From NCBI RefSeq assembly GCF_040939455.1, contig NC_134115.1, forward strand, positions 29,662,727-29,726,726: a DNA stretch of 64,000 bases, in the 5' to 3' direction. A model generated the notes under the pieces. It had not been told where the DNA came from. It was given only the letters and a program-made list of their open reading frames with translations, and made no database searches. This document shows positions 10,560 to 22,560 of the stretch, in pieces. Both the position numbers and the translations under genes were made by a program. Position 1 is the stretch's first letter. Each line of letters opens with the position of its first letter. This stretch comes from Microcebus murinus (taxonomy: Eukaryota > Chordata > Mammalia > Primates > Cheirogaleidae).

Positions 10560-11430
10560 TCTTCACGGATGCATTTTAATTATGAAAGCAATGTATAAAT
10601 ATATGATATTTTTTTAATCGAGACATATACAAAGCAAAAAGGGAAAGATTCTCCTCCCACTACCATTAACACACACGCTCTCCAGATATCTCCACTATTG
10701 ACTCTTTGGAATATGTTCTTCCAGCCCTATTTTTTATGCCTCTGTTACATGCACAAAAGTGAGATCATGCTATACACAGTATTCTGGTAATCACCCTTTT
10801 CCACCTAACAAGCTATCATTCATATATTTTTCATATTATATATAGATCCATATCCTTTGTTTATAGATTTTATGGTATCTATCATGTGGTTGTGTCATAA
10901 ATTATGTACCTGTTTTCTAGTATTGAATATATAGATTGTTTTCAAGGTTTTCCTTAACAAAATGCTGTGGTGAGTATTCTTGTATATACAAGTTTGCACA
11001 TTTGCTCTATAAAATCTACATGATAGATTCTCAGATTAAGAGATCCCTAGATTATTAGATAACTACTCCATTAATTTAGATATATACAGCCAAATTGCCT
11101 GACCAAAAGTTATATCAGTTTAACTTCCACCAATAATGTACAAACATGATAAATTTTTAACACCTTACACCAACTCTGAATATTTTCAACTTTTTTTTTA
11201 CAAATTGATGGACTGTTATTATTTACATTTTTCTGATTATGAATTAGGATTGATCACCTTTCCATGTGTTTGTTGTTGACAATGTTTGCATTGAATTGTT
11301 TGAATTTTCTTACTGATTTGGAATAACTTTTATATGTGATAGATTTTAATCATTTGTTATAAAATTCTCCTCCTAGTATTTTGTAGGTCTCTTTTCAAAT
11401 AGAATAAACTCTTGCCCTCCGATTTCAGAT
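10560..11430 (-). repeat. Old L1 3' end (L1M type), antisense
   Basis: The stretch follows the familiar antisense L1 order: 'gatcatgctatacacagtat', 'gtgtcataaattatgtacct', 'agccaaattgcctgaccaaa', 'cttccaccaataatgtacaa' and 'tggaataacttttatatgtg'. It is strongly diverged and has no open reading frame. Confidence 0.6.
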
Positions 11431-12870
11431 CCTTTCTCTTTCCATTAGAAATTCCTATATACAAAACTAGATACCCCTAGCTAAAAACCGAGACTCTTAT
11501 TAGAGGAAAACAATAGAAAGGCAATAACTACATATTATATTTATACAAAATACCTATTAATACAGACTTGGAAAGGGAAAGGAAAACTTAAAAACGTCCA
11601 CAACTTCAAGCTCAGAAAAAGAACTTCTTGGGGGTTGAATGTTCCTGAAATTTTCCTTTTCATGCAAATAAAGACAATACTTCAAAAGTTGATGTCACTA
11701 AAAATATAAGAGATGAAAGATATTCAAAGACCCAGAGAATATGGGTTTTCGTTTTAACAAGTCTTGTATATATTCTAGGTATACTCTTATTCATAACTAA
11801 GACAGTCAAATCAGATGAAAGAACCTAAAAATTTCCCTTTGGTTGTGCACGTATAAGCAGTAAAGGCATATTGGTGCCTTTGAGTCTTTGCAAATTAACT
11901 CTCAAAGCGATAGGCTGACACAAGACATGGAAGCCCTAGCTTTTTACCTCCAATTTAAACATCCCTGGACAATTCATGCCTATTTTTCCTGCCTATTATT
12001 CCCAAATAATCTTGTTCAAATTCTATTACAGTGCTTGTTTATGTTACTGCTGTCCAACAGAAGAGTATTCAGGGCCCCAAAACTGAGAGTTTAGGTTGAT
12101 TAATTCAATACCTAAGCTTGGACTTCTCCAAAAGTGGATTCCAACTTCTAGTCCTCGAGTCTGTATAGAAGCTAGCAAACTCCCAGAGTTCACAAAGAGC
12201 TCAAAGAGAACAGATGTTTTTTACAGAAAATTCTTAGGGCAAGTTTCATACATAATGTTGCTGATGTGTGTCTGCCTTTTCAATAAACATCATTATGCTT
12301 TATCACAAGATTTAATAAAGCAGCTTAGTTAAAAATGCCATCTGGGTCTCTGGACACATTAAACAAAGCTTAAAATAACCACTCCAGCAACTGGGAGGGC
12401 CCAGCTGTTCTCACAACCTCTCCCACTCCTTTTACTTCCCCATAAAAAACAGTGAATGAAGACTAGAGGCTAAAAGTGTCAAGATTGAACTCACTCAAAC
12501 AGGGAGATCAAGGAAACCAAGGGCTCCCTCAAGTTTCCTATTGCTCACATGATAGATTTCCTAATTTCACAACTTGGTGAATGGTGATTCAGAAAGGGAA
12601 GCAAGAGAGAGTTTCAGTAGAGTTTTCTAATGCATCACAAACCTTCCCTCCCTAATGTCTGGATTATTCTTGCTCTTCCCATTCACCTACTCTGTAGTGA
12701 ACACTAGGAGAAAATACAGAGCAATCTCCACCCAGTTCTTTTTTTCTTCCAGAGATGGGATCTTAGGCCACCCAACCCCAGGCTTTCAGATCCATTCCAG
12801 GGAAGAAGCCCTGGGTATTGAAGCACAGATTTCCCTCTCTTGTTTCCTTTTTCTGCTCTGCCTACTTCCT
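11430..12870. other. No gene seen; unique intronic sequence
   Basis: The sequence is AT-rich to moderate with no recognised repeat of size and no coding signal beyond short chance frames. Confidence 0.55.

Positions 12871-12874
<4 letters not shown>

Positions 12875-12925
<51 letters not shown>
12875..12925. repeat. (AC)n microsatellite, about 25 units
   Basis: This is the longest perfect AC run in the window. Several short frames that read Thr-His or Cys-Val repeats across it are artefacts of the microsatellite. Confidence 0.97.
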
Positions 12926-12927
<2 letters not shown>

Positions 12928-12929
12928 CA

Positions 12930-13835
12930 TACACTGCCCCTACCACCCATCTCACCCCACTTTGCTTCACTTCCAAACTTACGTTCCTTGTCTTTGGGCC
13001 ACACCAAGATTTGTTCCCCAGACAGTTCTTGTAAATGCCAAACCAAGTGTGTTCTCATCCTTTAGAGCAACCAGCTTTTCACGGCCAATTGGAATCAAAT
13101 ACAACCTGTGCAGGCATCTCTCTTGAGAATGTTCCAAGTCCCCTGCTGACCTAGCCTTCCTCATACCACTGCACTTCAGCTTCCCCCTCTGAAAGATTTC
13201 ACAAGGCACTGAGAAGTTCTTTAATTCTGTAAGAGGCACTGTATGTTAATATTATTATTGCTAATCATCATGTGACCAGTGTAGTGCATGGCTAGTCAAT
13301 AAATGAATTTTCTCTTGGCTAAAACTTACAACAGAGCTGTAACTTGTTAGCCAAGGGGCTTTATTCAATGCATACAGTCAAATAATAATTCTCTGAGATA
13401 TATTCAGTTGATCATACTCCTTTACATTTCAGGAAATAATACTCCTTTACATTTCTCAGTGCTATAGATGTTACAAAAAGTGCTTCCATATGCAGTGCTT
13501 CATTAGATTCCCAGGATAATTTAGTGATGCTGTCATACCTGATTTTTAGGTGAGGAAACAAGTGGCTTCTAGGCATTTCAAGAGGCTAACACATCTGCCC
13601 TCCAACTTGTATGGCAGAGGTAGGGAAAGAAGGCAAGCTTTCCAGCTGCTGATACAGAGTTTTTTTTCTACCATACTTCACCACCTCCAAGGCTAAAGTT
13701 AAAAGAGGACATGATTATCACATGAAAAAATCTGGTTTGTATCTGCCAAATGTGTATTTATAGTACTTGGTGACTTATTTAATTTAACCTATGGTTGTTT
13801 TCTGGTTGCAACAGTCTGACTCCGTTTTTGAAAAC
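12930..13835. other. No gene seen; unique intronic sequence
   Basis: No coding or repeat signal that I can name. The sequence is mainly unique, with AT-rich patches. Confidence 0.5.
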
Positions 13836-13844
13836 AGATTTTAA

Positions 13845-14085
13845 ACACTAAGTTATAGATCTGTGGTGTTTAGTATGGTAGCTACTAAACACTTATAGCC
13901 ATTAATATTTAAATTTCTATTTTAATTAAAATTAAAGAAAATGCAAAATCCAGTTCTACAATTTCTCCAGCTACATTTCAAGTATTCAATATCCACATGC
14001 AGCTAGTGGCTGGGACAGTGCAGATTATAGAACTTTTGCTTCATCAGAGAAAGTTCCATTTGACAGTGCTACTATAGAATGCCAT
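13845..14085. repeat. hAT-like palindromic DNA transposon remnant
   Basis: The left part has 'ggtagctactaaacact' and 'ctattttaattaaaatt'; the right part has 'atccacatgcagctagtggc' and 'agttccatttgacagtgcta'. The two halves are loosely inverted, as in the common non-autonomous hAT-type element with 'ggtagccactagccacat' ends. The family name is not certain. Confidence 0.5.
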
Positions 14086-15145
14086 TTCCAAAGAAAGAAA
14101 ATGTTAGAAAAAGTCAGAAACATCTCAAGCCAGGTACAGTACTATCATTTGTCTAATATTGAAGGTAGTTTAGGATGAAAAAAGTTTAGAACAAAGAGGA
14201 GAAATAGAGAGATTGCTCTTAGGCATACCCGCCCAGAAAAGGGCAAAGGCATTCCTATAGTTATTGTGTTGCATTTAGCTCTTAAACTCTTTAGGAGATT
14301 AGAATAATTTGATATATAGAAGATCTAAACCACTGAAGAGGCTTTGAAGCAGATGGAAATAGAAACAGGATCAAAAACCAATTGGTTACAAATTCTGCTT
14401 AATCACAATTCATTTAAATGATACTATTTATTCTTTGTACATAGTTATTTGTCTTTTGCTCCATATAGTATGACATAGTTTGTATCTTTAAAGGGGAATT
14501 AAAATACTTCTTAGGATTTTTTTAGGTAAGTTCCCATATTCACATAAAAACTATAAAAACAGGTAAAAAGTGTCTTCTCATTTATTCACTAATGCATTTG
14601 AATTAAATATAAAAATCCATAGTGACATTCAAAAAAAGTGAAAGTGAAAAAAACAAAATTTGTTTGTCCAGCGGAGCAAGCTAATTCACCAAATCCTCAC
14701 TCTAAAAATTGGTAATTTAAAAAAATAGAGAAATAAGCATAGTCTGCCTTTCTGGAAGGAATGATGTTTTAAGATAACCAATTAGCCCAGTTGTGAGGAA
14801 AATGCCCAATTTATAGAAAAATGTCAGCTAAAACATATAAATAGAATTAGAGAATTAGAAAAATCACCATTTTCAAACCCCTAAAGAAGTAATCCACTCA
14901 AGCAAGGATCATTAATAATTGCTAAAACAACTGGGTAAAGTTGATACAGAACCAAATACACACATGGTACAAAGTTTACCCCGCAGGCTACTGGCTTGAC
15001 CCAGGAAAGTAAATAATGGAGGGTACAGGAAGGGACCATCATAACTCTACAACCATCTCAGCATCACTAATTATGGGATATGAATAAACACCATCACCTA
15101 TGAAAGATTCTTGGGGAAAAAAGTTGAACCTGAATCCAATTAAGT
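14085..15145. other. No gene seen; AT-rich intronic sequence
   Basis: The stretch is AT-rich unique sequence. No open frame or recognised element is seen. Confidence 0.5.
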
Positions 15146-15149
15146 CTTG

Positions 15150-15475
15150 CAACAGGATGAATGCTTGCATCCTCCCAAAATTCATATATTGAAACCCTGT
15201 CTCCCAAAGTGGTGGTATTAGGAGGTGGAGCTTTTAGGGAGTGATTAGGTCATGAGGGTGGAGCCTTCATTATTGGAATTTGCGCCCTTATAAAAGAGAA
15301 GCTGGAGAGAGAGCTAGTTTCTTCCACTACATGAGAACACAGCAAGAAAGCCCAATCTTACAAACCAAGAAGTTGGCTTTCACCAGACACCAAAACTGCC
15401 AGTACCTTGGTCTTGGAATTCCCAGCCTCTAAAACTGTGATAAATAAAAGAGTCTTGAGATAAATAACCAAATGC
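15150..15475 (+). repeat. MaLR (MST/MLT-type) solitary LTR
   Basis: Landmarks in order are 'aaaattcatatattgaaacc', 'ggtggtattaggaggtgg', 'gattaggtcatgagggtgga', 'gcccttataaaagagaag', 'ccagacaccaaaactgccag', 'ccttggtcttggaattccca' and 'gcctctaaaactgtgataaa'. It has a TATA-like tataaaag, as such LTRs do. It is an old ERVL-class remnant with no internal genes. Confidence 0.8.
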
Positions 15476-17940
15476 AATATGTTTTCCTTGATTGGAAGAA
15501 ACTAGTTTCAACAAACCAACCATAAAAGACATTTCAGAACAATTAAAAAATCCAAATGTGGACTTGGTAATAAATGATGTAAAGAAGACATTTTTTATTT
15601 TGTTTGAAATGATATTGTAACTATATAGAAAATATTATTTTTTAGAGCTTTATACTGAGGAATTAAGGGGTAAAATATGATTTTCTTTAATACATGTTAA
15701 AGCACCTAAGCAAAAAATAAATGACACAAATACAGCAAAATTATTGCAATCTGGTCTATCAATTGATGTTATCAATCTCATCTCTCCACTTTTTTCCATG
15801 TTTGAAAATTTCATAATTTTATAATAAAAATTTCTTAAATCCCAAGTTATATAGGTATATATGTTTGAAATATCTATTTCAAACTTTGAGATATTAAAAC
15901 ATAAGTATTATAGTTTATCATTTTAGAAATTTCATATTTCTGTTCTCCTCCAGCAATTACATAAAGAATAACTACAGTTTTTCATAGAAAATTGCTTTGT
16001 AAAATTAACTTTTTCAATCTAAACCAAGATTTTTCAGATAGAGAGAATGCACCCCATCAAATTTGTCAGTCCAAAGAGAATAAATTCTAGTTTTCTACAA
16101 TTTTTCTAGGCTACTTATGACTATCCAACAGGAAATCAAAAGGCCAAAGCATTTGGAATCAAAGGTCACCATTCCTGAGTCTAACTCTGCAAGACAAACT
16201 GGGGGACAGGTGCATTCCCATCAATTTTCAATCATTCAAGACCAATTATCCAGTCCCTTTAGACCGCTTTTCTCCTGAAGCTAGCCTTCTGACTATTCAC
16301 TTTGCTTTAGCACAAGCCCCCAAGAAAGTGCACAAAATGAGGAATACATTGGTTAAAGTTGGCTGTTTGAAATTTTGAAAAATTTCTACCATTCCCTTCC
16401 CCCATGCCCACCCCTCTTAGAAGTAGTACTTTCAGATTATTTAAGGGTTGATACTTCTATGTGAATTTTAATTTGCCATTCTGCCCTTCATAGCAACTGC
16501 TAGGTTAAATTTGACTCTATCTTAAGTATATATTAACATATGCTTATTACCTCCTAAAATAAACTCCACTCTTAGAGTAATTAAAATGTGTGAGTCATAG
16601 AAGACCCATTGAAGTAAGAGTTTGGAAAGTATTTATTTATGGTAAAGTGGACCAAGAAATAATAATTCATGATAATATTTTGCCTATGCAAGTAAACAAC
16701 CATAGCTTCAAAAATATCCTGACCCACAATAAATATTGGACATGCTATGTTTCTCTCACTCCCTGAAAAAAATTGGCCCAGGAAGGAGCCATAGCCCTCC
16801 CAAGGCTCGTTATTCTCCATCACTCCACGCGAACAGCTTTGTCAGACAGCAGTGAAAGACCATTTGTCAACCTCCCTCCAACTCCCCATTCTAGCCAACT
16901 TTCATCAATCTCAAGCGAGAAGCCGGAGAGAAATACAAGTCCCATATCTCCAGCATCACTGTGCTAGAGTTGAAAATTGTAATTCCACCACCCACCCCAG
17001 CACCACTGGCCCTATTTCTCCCAATTGCTTTCGGTTATTTTTTGTAAAAGCCTTTTTCCCCAACCCTGAAACACTGAGAAGGAGGAATTATAGCAGAACA
17101 TGGAACATGAAGCATGGACAATCCTAAAGTTTTGTTTTGTTTTTTAAAATAAGAAATGAGAAAATTAAAAGGACAGTGTTGGGAAGGAGGGAGAGAATCC
17201 AAATTGTTTAGTTTTACTTTTAAAGATGTTTGCACTCATGTATAATCTGCAAAAGAGATTTCCCTTAATGAAAAGTTCTGTGTGCGTGGGTCTGCGGGCA
17301 TTGACAAAGTGGAAATTGCTTTTTTAGACAATGTTTCCCTCAGATAATTCAGATACCCCTGAAATTAGGTATCCCTCTTGTAGACATTCCTGAGATGCTG
17401 CCAGACTTGGAAAAGAGGAAACTGGAATATGGGGATATGCCAAAAGGTGCTTCTTTTGCAGGTTAGGGAGGAAAGGGGCAGGAGAAAATCCCAAGGTCTG
17501 AGAATTCGGATTGCAAAAGAAGACCACAGAGGTCGTGGGAGAAGGAAGAGAAAATGAGGATGAAAATGAAAAGGGGAAGAGGCATGAAATGTTAAATGCC
17601 AAAAGGCATCTTGGAGAGAAGTTGGGAATTGCTTTAAGAAAACCACTGCAAATCTCATTTCAGGCCATTTAGAGATATGCCTCCCGGGAACTGAGAGTTC
17701 AAGCCGTTTAGCATCAAACAAATTGATTTGCCCCATCCCTACCCTAATCAAATAAATCATTCAGTAATTCCACTGAGGAACCACTGATATTCAAAACCTT
17801 CAGGGTCCACTCTTGCCAAATATGTCAGGGATCAAAACTGGGGTGTGTGTGTGTGTTCTGAAACAACACTACGTTAAATTTGACAGAGCCAAGATGTAGG
17901 GGGCTTGAGGATTATTGCAAAAAGGACAGAGAAGGAGGGA
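15475..17940. other. No gene seen; intronic sequence next to PGM5 exon 1
   Basis: AT-rich sequence to about 16.7 kb passes into mixed, conserved-looking unique sequence near 16.7-17.9 kb. Short open frames on both strands show no recognised domain. Confidence 0.5.
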
Positions 17941-18326
17941 AGAACTACGTCGGGAGCCCAAGAAGTCTGTGTGGGGAGGGTGGGCAGCGAACGCAGTTGG
18001 AACAATGTTTAAAACCGGGAGCTGCCGAAAAGGGCTAGGGAAGAGAATGTCTAAAAGAAAAAGCAGGTGTGGGACGTGGGCGAAAGCGAGGAAGCGTTCG
18101 GGGCGTCCGGAGGGGCTCAGAGAAGAGCGGGACCCTCGAGTCTCTCGGGCGGCGGGTGCTGACAGAACCCGGGCGGGCGCTCGGGGTCCCGGGGAGGCTT
18201 CCAGCGCGGGGGGCGGCGGGGAGGAGAGGACGCGGGACGGGGGAAGACTCTCAGATGGGTCGGGGGCGGTGACAAGGGTGAGTGGAGGGGCTGGGGCGGC
18301 GGTGGGAAGCGAGGGGCGTCCGGGCC

Positions 18327-18332
18327 ACTCAC
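18327..18332 (-). other. PGM5: PGM5 intron 1 splice donor (gtgagt)
   Basis: The minus strand reads ...aacggg|gtgagtgg, a consensus 5' splice site placed exactly where the conserved protein similarity ends. Confidence 0.95.
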
Positions 18333-18593
18333 CCCGTTGGCCGCGGCCATCTGCACCACGATCTCCGTGGCTGTCCTGCTGAAGTACCTGCCGTCGCTGC
18401 CCACCACCATGGTGCAGCCCTGGCGGTCGCGCAGGTCGATGGACGACAGCACGCTCTGGATGAAGTTGGGCAGGTAGTTGCGCTGGCCCTCGAAGAGGCC
18501 GGTGGGGCGCCGCAGCCCCCCGCCGCCCGCCGGCCGCTGGTCCTCGTAGGGCGCCGTGGGCACCGTCAGCACCGGGATGGGGCTGCCCTCCAT
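18333..18593 (-). CDS. PGM5: PGM5 (aciculin) coding exon 1
   Basis: The exon encodes the first 87 residues of phosphoglucomutase-like protein 5, from MEGSPIPVLTVPTAPYEDQR through the conserved PGM N-terminal block (GLFEGQRNYLPNF, a DLRDRQGCTMVVGSDGRYF stretch, TATEIVVQMAAANG). The start codon is at 18593-18591 in a strong context (gcc before ATG, g after). The exon ends in a Gly codon, phase 0, directly followed by the donor gtgagt (18332-18327). By family knowledge PGM5 has lost most phosphoglucomutase activity. It acts at adherens-type junctions, costamers and intercalated discs of muscle, binding dystrophin or utrophin and filamin C. The catalytic-serine loop is in later exons, outside this window. 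The sequence matches remembered human PGM5 over all 87 residues, so the identification is firm and the gene appears functional here. FOXD4 lies about 43 kb upstream on the same strand. Confidence 0.97.
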
Positions 18594-19129
18594 GGCGCCT
18601 GCTGGCCGGTCCTGCCGCGGCGCGGGGAGCCGGAGGGAATCTGCAGCCCGCCGGGGCCCCCCACCAGCCTGGCGGCGCGCCGGGGCTCCGCCTCGCGCCC
18701 GGGCCCCCTCCGCCGCCGCCGGCGCCCTGCGCCCTGCGCCCTCCCGCGGCACCGCCCGCTCCTCCGCCGCGCGTCCCCTCGCTGCCTCAGCAGGGCTCGG
18801 CCCCCGCCTTCCTATCAAGTGTCCGCCCGCCCAGCTCCTCTGCTGCCGGGTCGCCCTCAGATTCTTCCCCCAGTTGGGCTCACTTTCGGGGTGTCCCAAG
18901 AGCCCTGTACCAGAGCCACCTACCAGGACCCCGCGCCTGTCCCCAGTCTCCCCCCGCGATCGCTGCTCCCCCAGGCGCACCCTCCGCCAGCAAATAGCCC
19001 GGGAGTGCAGAGAGCTGGAGCCAGTTGGGGTTCCCCTCCCGCACCCCGGCCCCCGGCCCCCCACGCCCGCAGCCCTCTCTCCCGGCCTCCCTGGGACTGA
19101 GCGGCTTACGCGCACAAGTTTCTCTTTTG

Positions 19130-19797
19130 AACAAGGACAAGGAGGGAGTTGGGAGGGGGCTGAACACTTTTGCCATCAGGGAACAGCCCCGGCCAAAAAT
19201 AACCCTGGAAAGGCGAGCTGGGAATTGTTATCTTCTGCCAGCGCTGAAATCGGAGGCTGGGCGCTGCGCGCGTGTCCGTGTGTGTGCGCGGCCCCCGCCC
19301 ATGTGTTGCGGGGAATCACACGCTGTCAGGCCCTGCAGTCCAGGAGGACCCACCCAGCCCTCCACACTTTCCCCTCTTTCCCCGGCCTCGCCCAGGGCTG
19401 CACACTTTGCAGTATGGAAACTTTTTTTTTTTTTTTTTTTGCTTGTTTGTTGTGGCGATTGCGACAGCAGCAACACAAACGACACATATTTCCTTATTCT
19501 TACTCTTCTTACCCTCCCTACCCAGCTCCTGCTTAGAAAGCTGGCTTATCCCGCACTGTGTTTGTCCACACTGCTGAACTCTTCCTCGATTCATCGCATT
19601 TGATAGGAGGAGGCTGAAAGCCCCTATTAATGTCCTCCCAGAAAGGAATGAACAAAGCCAAATTAAGCAAGAAATGGGTACCAGGTCCCTTCGCATGCAT
19701 CCTCTCATTCTGCAGGGGCTGGGGATTGTCTGCCTTCTCTCCATAAACCCCACTTAAAATCCAAAACCAAGAAATTCTCCATAGAAAATACAAAATA
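19130..19797. other. PGM5 upstream flank with a T19 tract
   Basis: GC-rich to mixed sequence with a T run at 19422-19440. A block ccaaaaataa at 19193-19202 resembles a MEF2 site with one mismatch, about 600 bases upstream of the PGM5 start codon. No gene is seen. Confidence 0.5.
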
Positions 19798-20125
19798 GGC
19801 CGGCACGGTGGCTCACGCCTGTAATCCTAGCACTCTGGGAGGCCAAGGCGGGCGGATTGCTCAAGGTCAGGAGTTCAAAACCAGCTTGAGAGAGACCCCG
19901 TTCTACTATAAAACAATAGAAAGAAATTAATTGGCCAACTAATATATATAGAAAAAATGAGCCAGGCATGGTGGAACATGCCTGTAGTCCCAGCTATTTG
20001 GGAGGCTGAGGCAGAAGGATCGCTTGAGGCCAGGAGTTTGAGGTTGCTGTGAGCTAGGCTGACGCTATGGCACTCACTCTAGCCTGGGCAACAAAGCGAG
20101 ACTCTGTCTCAAAAAAAAAAAAAAA
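19798..20125 (+). mobile_element. Alu SINE, lemur-type dimer
   Basis: It begins ggccggcacggtggctcacg, with left and right arms joined by an A-rich linker containing aattggccaactaatatata. It ends 'gtgagctaggctgacgctat', 'gcctgggcaacaaagcgaga', 'ctctgtctc' and a poly-A. Linker and right-arm sequence are of the strepsirrhine type. No clean target-site duplication was found because both flanks are A-rich. Confidence 0.93.
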
Positions 20126-20734
20126 TAGACAATAAATAAATAAAATAAAAATAAATATAGGCCATCAAATTAGCTACAAAAAAAAAGAAAATAGAAATGA
20201 AGAGAAAGCAACTAACAGGATAAAACCCAATGGAGGAAGAAATGATTCTTATCTTGGCTTCTATTTCTCATTACCCTTAAGGCATTTTTGCCCCCACTAA
20301 GGCTGCTGTCCTAAAATCTCTTGCTGCTGCTTCTTCCCCATATACTGTCCACTTCCTTGGAGTAAGGCTGACTTGCCACAGAGTTATAAAGTGTTTGATC
20401 ATAGCAAGATAACTGTGAGCAAAGCTCACACTTATCTGTTGTTTTGCAATTGATATAAGGCTTTGCATCTGTTTTTTCTTCAGAGGCCAAAAAAAAAAAA
20501 AATGGTATTCATATTGTCCACAGTTTACAGATGAGAAAAAGAGGGCTTTTTTGTGAGGTCAAGGAAGTGGCCAACATGGCACTTGCAGCCTGTCCAAATT
20601 CTTGTATTGCCCTCCTCTTTTTATTAATGTCATTGAAGCGTGATGGGGAAAGCGCTGAAGCCATCAACCAAGAGCTGTTGGGACTTTGTTAGCTATTCTC
20701 TTCAACAGCAAAGAATGGGGTTTTTTTTTTTTTT

Positions 20735-21040
20735 AGAAGAGATGGGAGGGATGGAGACATGTTGAACAAGGTGTACACAATTTCAGTTAGATAGGAGGAA
20801 CATGTTTTTTGAGATCTACTGCACAGCATGGTGCCTAAAGTTAATAATAATGTATTGTGAATTTCAAAATTACTAACAGAGTAAATTTTAAATGTGCACA
20901 CAAAAGACCTACCACAAAAAAGATAGATATTTGAGCTGATGAATATGTTATCTTGATTTAATCACTTCACGTTGTATACATGTGTTGTGATATCACATTG
21001 TACCCATAAATATATGCAATTATAATTTGTCAATTAACAA
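20735..21040 (+). repeat. L1 3' UTR fragment
   Basis: Sense-strand landmarks of an L1 3' end are 'cagttagataggaggaaca', 'ttaataataatgtattgtga', 'gagctgatgaatatgttatc', 'cacgttgtatacatgtgttg' and 'tgtacccataaatatatgca'. Confidence 0.75.
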
Positions 21041-21044
21041 TTTT

Positions 21045-21198
21045 TGTTTGTTTGTTTTACGGAGACAGAGTCTCACTCTGTCACCCTGGGTAGAGAGCAG
21101 TGGCATCATCATAGCTCCCTGCAGCCTCAAACTCTTGGGCTCAAGAGATCCTGAGTAGCCTCCCAAGTAGCTGGGACTACAAGGTCAATTTTTCGGTC
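21045..21198 (-). mobile_element. Alu-type monomer fragment, antisense
   Basis: From a T/G-rich start the stretch reads 'ggagacagagtctcactctg' to 'cccaagtagctgggactaca', the antisense of one Alu arm. Flanks 'caattaacaatttt' (about 21031) and 'caactaacaatttt' (about 21200) look like a target-site duplication with one change. Confidence 0.75.
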
Positions 21199-21223
21199 TC
21201 AACTAACAATTTTAAAAAAGAAT

Positions 21224-21388
21224 GGTTGGGCAGAGTACAGTAACTCAGGCCTGTAATCAATCCTAGCATTTTGGGAGGCCAAGGTGGGAGAACTGCTTGA
21301 GCCCAGGAGTTCAAGACCAGCCCCAGCAACATAGCAAGACCTTGTCTCTATTAAAAAAAAAAAAAAAAAAATTTAAATTAGCCAGGCT
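21224..21388 (+). mobile_element. Alu left-arm monomer (FLAM-like)
   Basis: It begins ggttgggcagagtacagtaa, then 'gcctgtaatcaatcctagca' and 'gcccaggagttcaagaccag', with a poly-A at about 21352-21371 and a few bases like the start of a right arm. It is diverged and old. Confidence 0.75.
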
Positions 21389-21389
21389 A

Positions 21390-21954
21390 ATGTTTGTTTG
21401 TTTTCTGTTCCTTTGTTTTCCTCTATTTAAGAATCTGTGCACCTCTCTATGGTGTGAGGGTTTTATTAATCTCTTCCTAATGACATTTTATTTTGCAAAG
21501 CAGGACAGTGTCATTCCCATAAGAGCCGGTATGGTAAGTCTTTGCCCCATAACAAAGACAAGGATGCACTCCCAAGCCAAGATGACCAGAAGCCCTCCAA
21601 GACTCCATCGCTCCACTTCCAGCACCCACCTTTCTCGTGACATCCCCAGCATTCTCCCCTACCTCAGTTCACGCCTTCCACAACCCAGGAACAAGACATC
21701 AGCATCTCAGACAAGATTTTGCACTTTTACCATCCAAGAGGAAATCCTCTTTCCATGGTTCTAATTCCAAAATTCCCAAAGGCTCTGATCAATCCAGTTT
21801 GAGGCCACATGCCCAACCACATAGCCAGGGCCTCACAGTAGAAAGGAAAATAATTCTTCCAAATAAAGGGGGTGCTGACCTCCAAAGGGAGGAGAGATGA
21901 GCAACCAAACAGAAATGTCCAGCACATACTTCACACTCACTGATCAAGTCTTTT
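21390..21954. other. No gene seen; unique sequence
   Basis: A frame of 155 codons on plus (21297-21764) begins inside the Alu monomer and shows no domain, so it is not called as a gene. Confidence 0.5.
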
Positions 21955-21970
21955 GAAAACTATTTTTCTT
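21955..21970 (+). repeat. Target-site duplication (left) of the Alu at 21971
   Basis: gaaaactatttttctt is repeated exactly at 22291-22306. Confidence 0.95.
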
Positions 21971-22290
21971 GGGCCAGGCACCATGGCTCACGCCTATAAC
22001 CCTATCACTCTGGGAGGCCGAGGTGGGAGGATCACTCAAGGTCAGGAGTTCAAAACCAGCCTGAGCAAGAGCGAGACTAAAAAAAAAATAGAAATAAATT
22101 AATTGGCCAACTAAAAATATATAGAAAAAAAAAAATTAGCCGGGCATGGTGGCACATGCCTATAGTCCCAGCTACTTGGGAAGCTGAGGCAGGATTGCTT
22201 GAGCCCAGGAGTTTGAAGTTGCTGTGAGCTAGGCTGACGCCATGGCACTATGTTGCCCAGGCAACAGAGTGAGACTCTGTCTCAAAAACA
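21971..22290 (+). mobile_element. Alu SINE, lemur type, with perfect 16-bp target-site duplication
   Basis: A dimeric Alu begins gggccaggcaccatggctca and ends 'gagactctgtctcaaaaaca'. The linker contains aattaattggccaactaaaa. The exact 16-bp duplication points to a fairly young insertion. The right arm carries a variant segment (catggcactatgttgcccag). Confidence 0.95.
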
Positions 22291-22306
22291 GAAAACTATT
22301 TTTCTT
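22291..22306 (+). repeat. Target-site duplication (right) of the Alu at 21971
   Basis: This is the exact partner of 21955-21970. Confidence 0.95.
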
Positions 22307-22384
22307 TTCTCTGAATTTATATAGCACTTTGTATCACTCATAACATTTCGCAGCTGATATACCTTTCTATGCATGTTGATACAT

Positions 22385-22560
22385 GTCTTCTCTCCCCTAA
22401 CTGTATGTGACCTTGGAATAATTTCTTAACCTTTCCTAACTTCAGCATCCTCACAGTGAAATGGGGATTATTATAATCCATACCTCATAAATTTCCAGGA
22501 GGATTAAAATAATTAGTAAAGTGCCTTCAAATAGGCATTCAATAAATGTTAGCCGTTTAT
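22385..22560 (+). repeat. MIR element
   Basis: Sense MIR order is 'gtgaccttggaataatttct', 'aacctttcctaacttcagca', 'gtgaaatggggattattata' and 'ataggcattcaataaatgtt'. Confidence 0.7.

Larger units (their letters stand above)
1..18332 (-). other. PGM5: PGM5 intron 1, 5' part (continues past the window start)
   Basis: Everything left of the PGM5 exon 1 splice donor is read as intron 1, because PGM5 runs on the minus strand and its next exon would lie at lower coordinates. I found no stretch encoding the next conserved PGM segment (the part leading to the catalytic-serine loop), so exon 2 is inferred to lie outside the window. The interval holds LTR, L1, L2 and MIR remnants, microsatellites and the SFPQ retrocopy, each listed separately. 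Intron status is an inference from gene structure. Confidence 0.8.
17950..19130. promoter_or_regulatory. CpG island covering PGM5 exon 1 and promoter
   Basis: CpG dinucleotides are dense from about 18.06 kb to 19.08 kb, in sharp contrast to the flanks. The PGM5 start codon lies in the middle. No TATA box is apparent at the expected distance, which fits a CpG-island promoter. The minus frame upstream of the start codon stays open to 19115, as is common in GC-rich 5' UTRs, and this does not support a longer protein. Confidence 0.85.

Noticed and set aside
12655..13065. Frames with Thr-His or Cys-Val repeats
   Set aside because: They translate a CA microsatellite.
18594..19115. N-terminal extension of PGM5 (open frame to 19115)
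   Set aside because: The known protein start is at 18593 with a strong context, and the extension is GC-rich and unlike any PGM.
18556..19603. Plus-strand frames of 192-326 codons opposite PGM5 exon 1
   Set aside because: They are antisense to a firmly identified exon and its GC-rich 5' region and have low-complexity composition.
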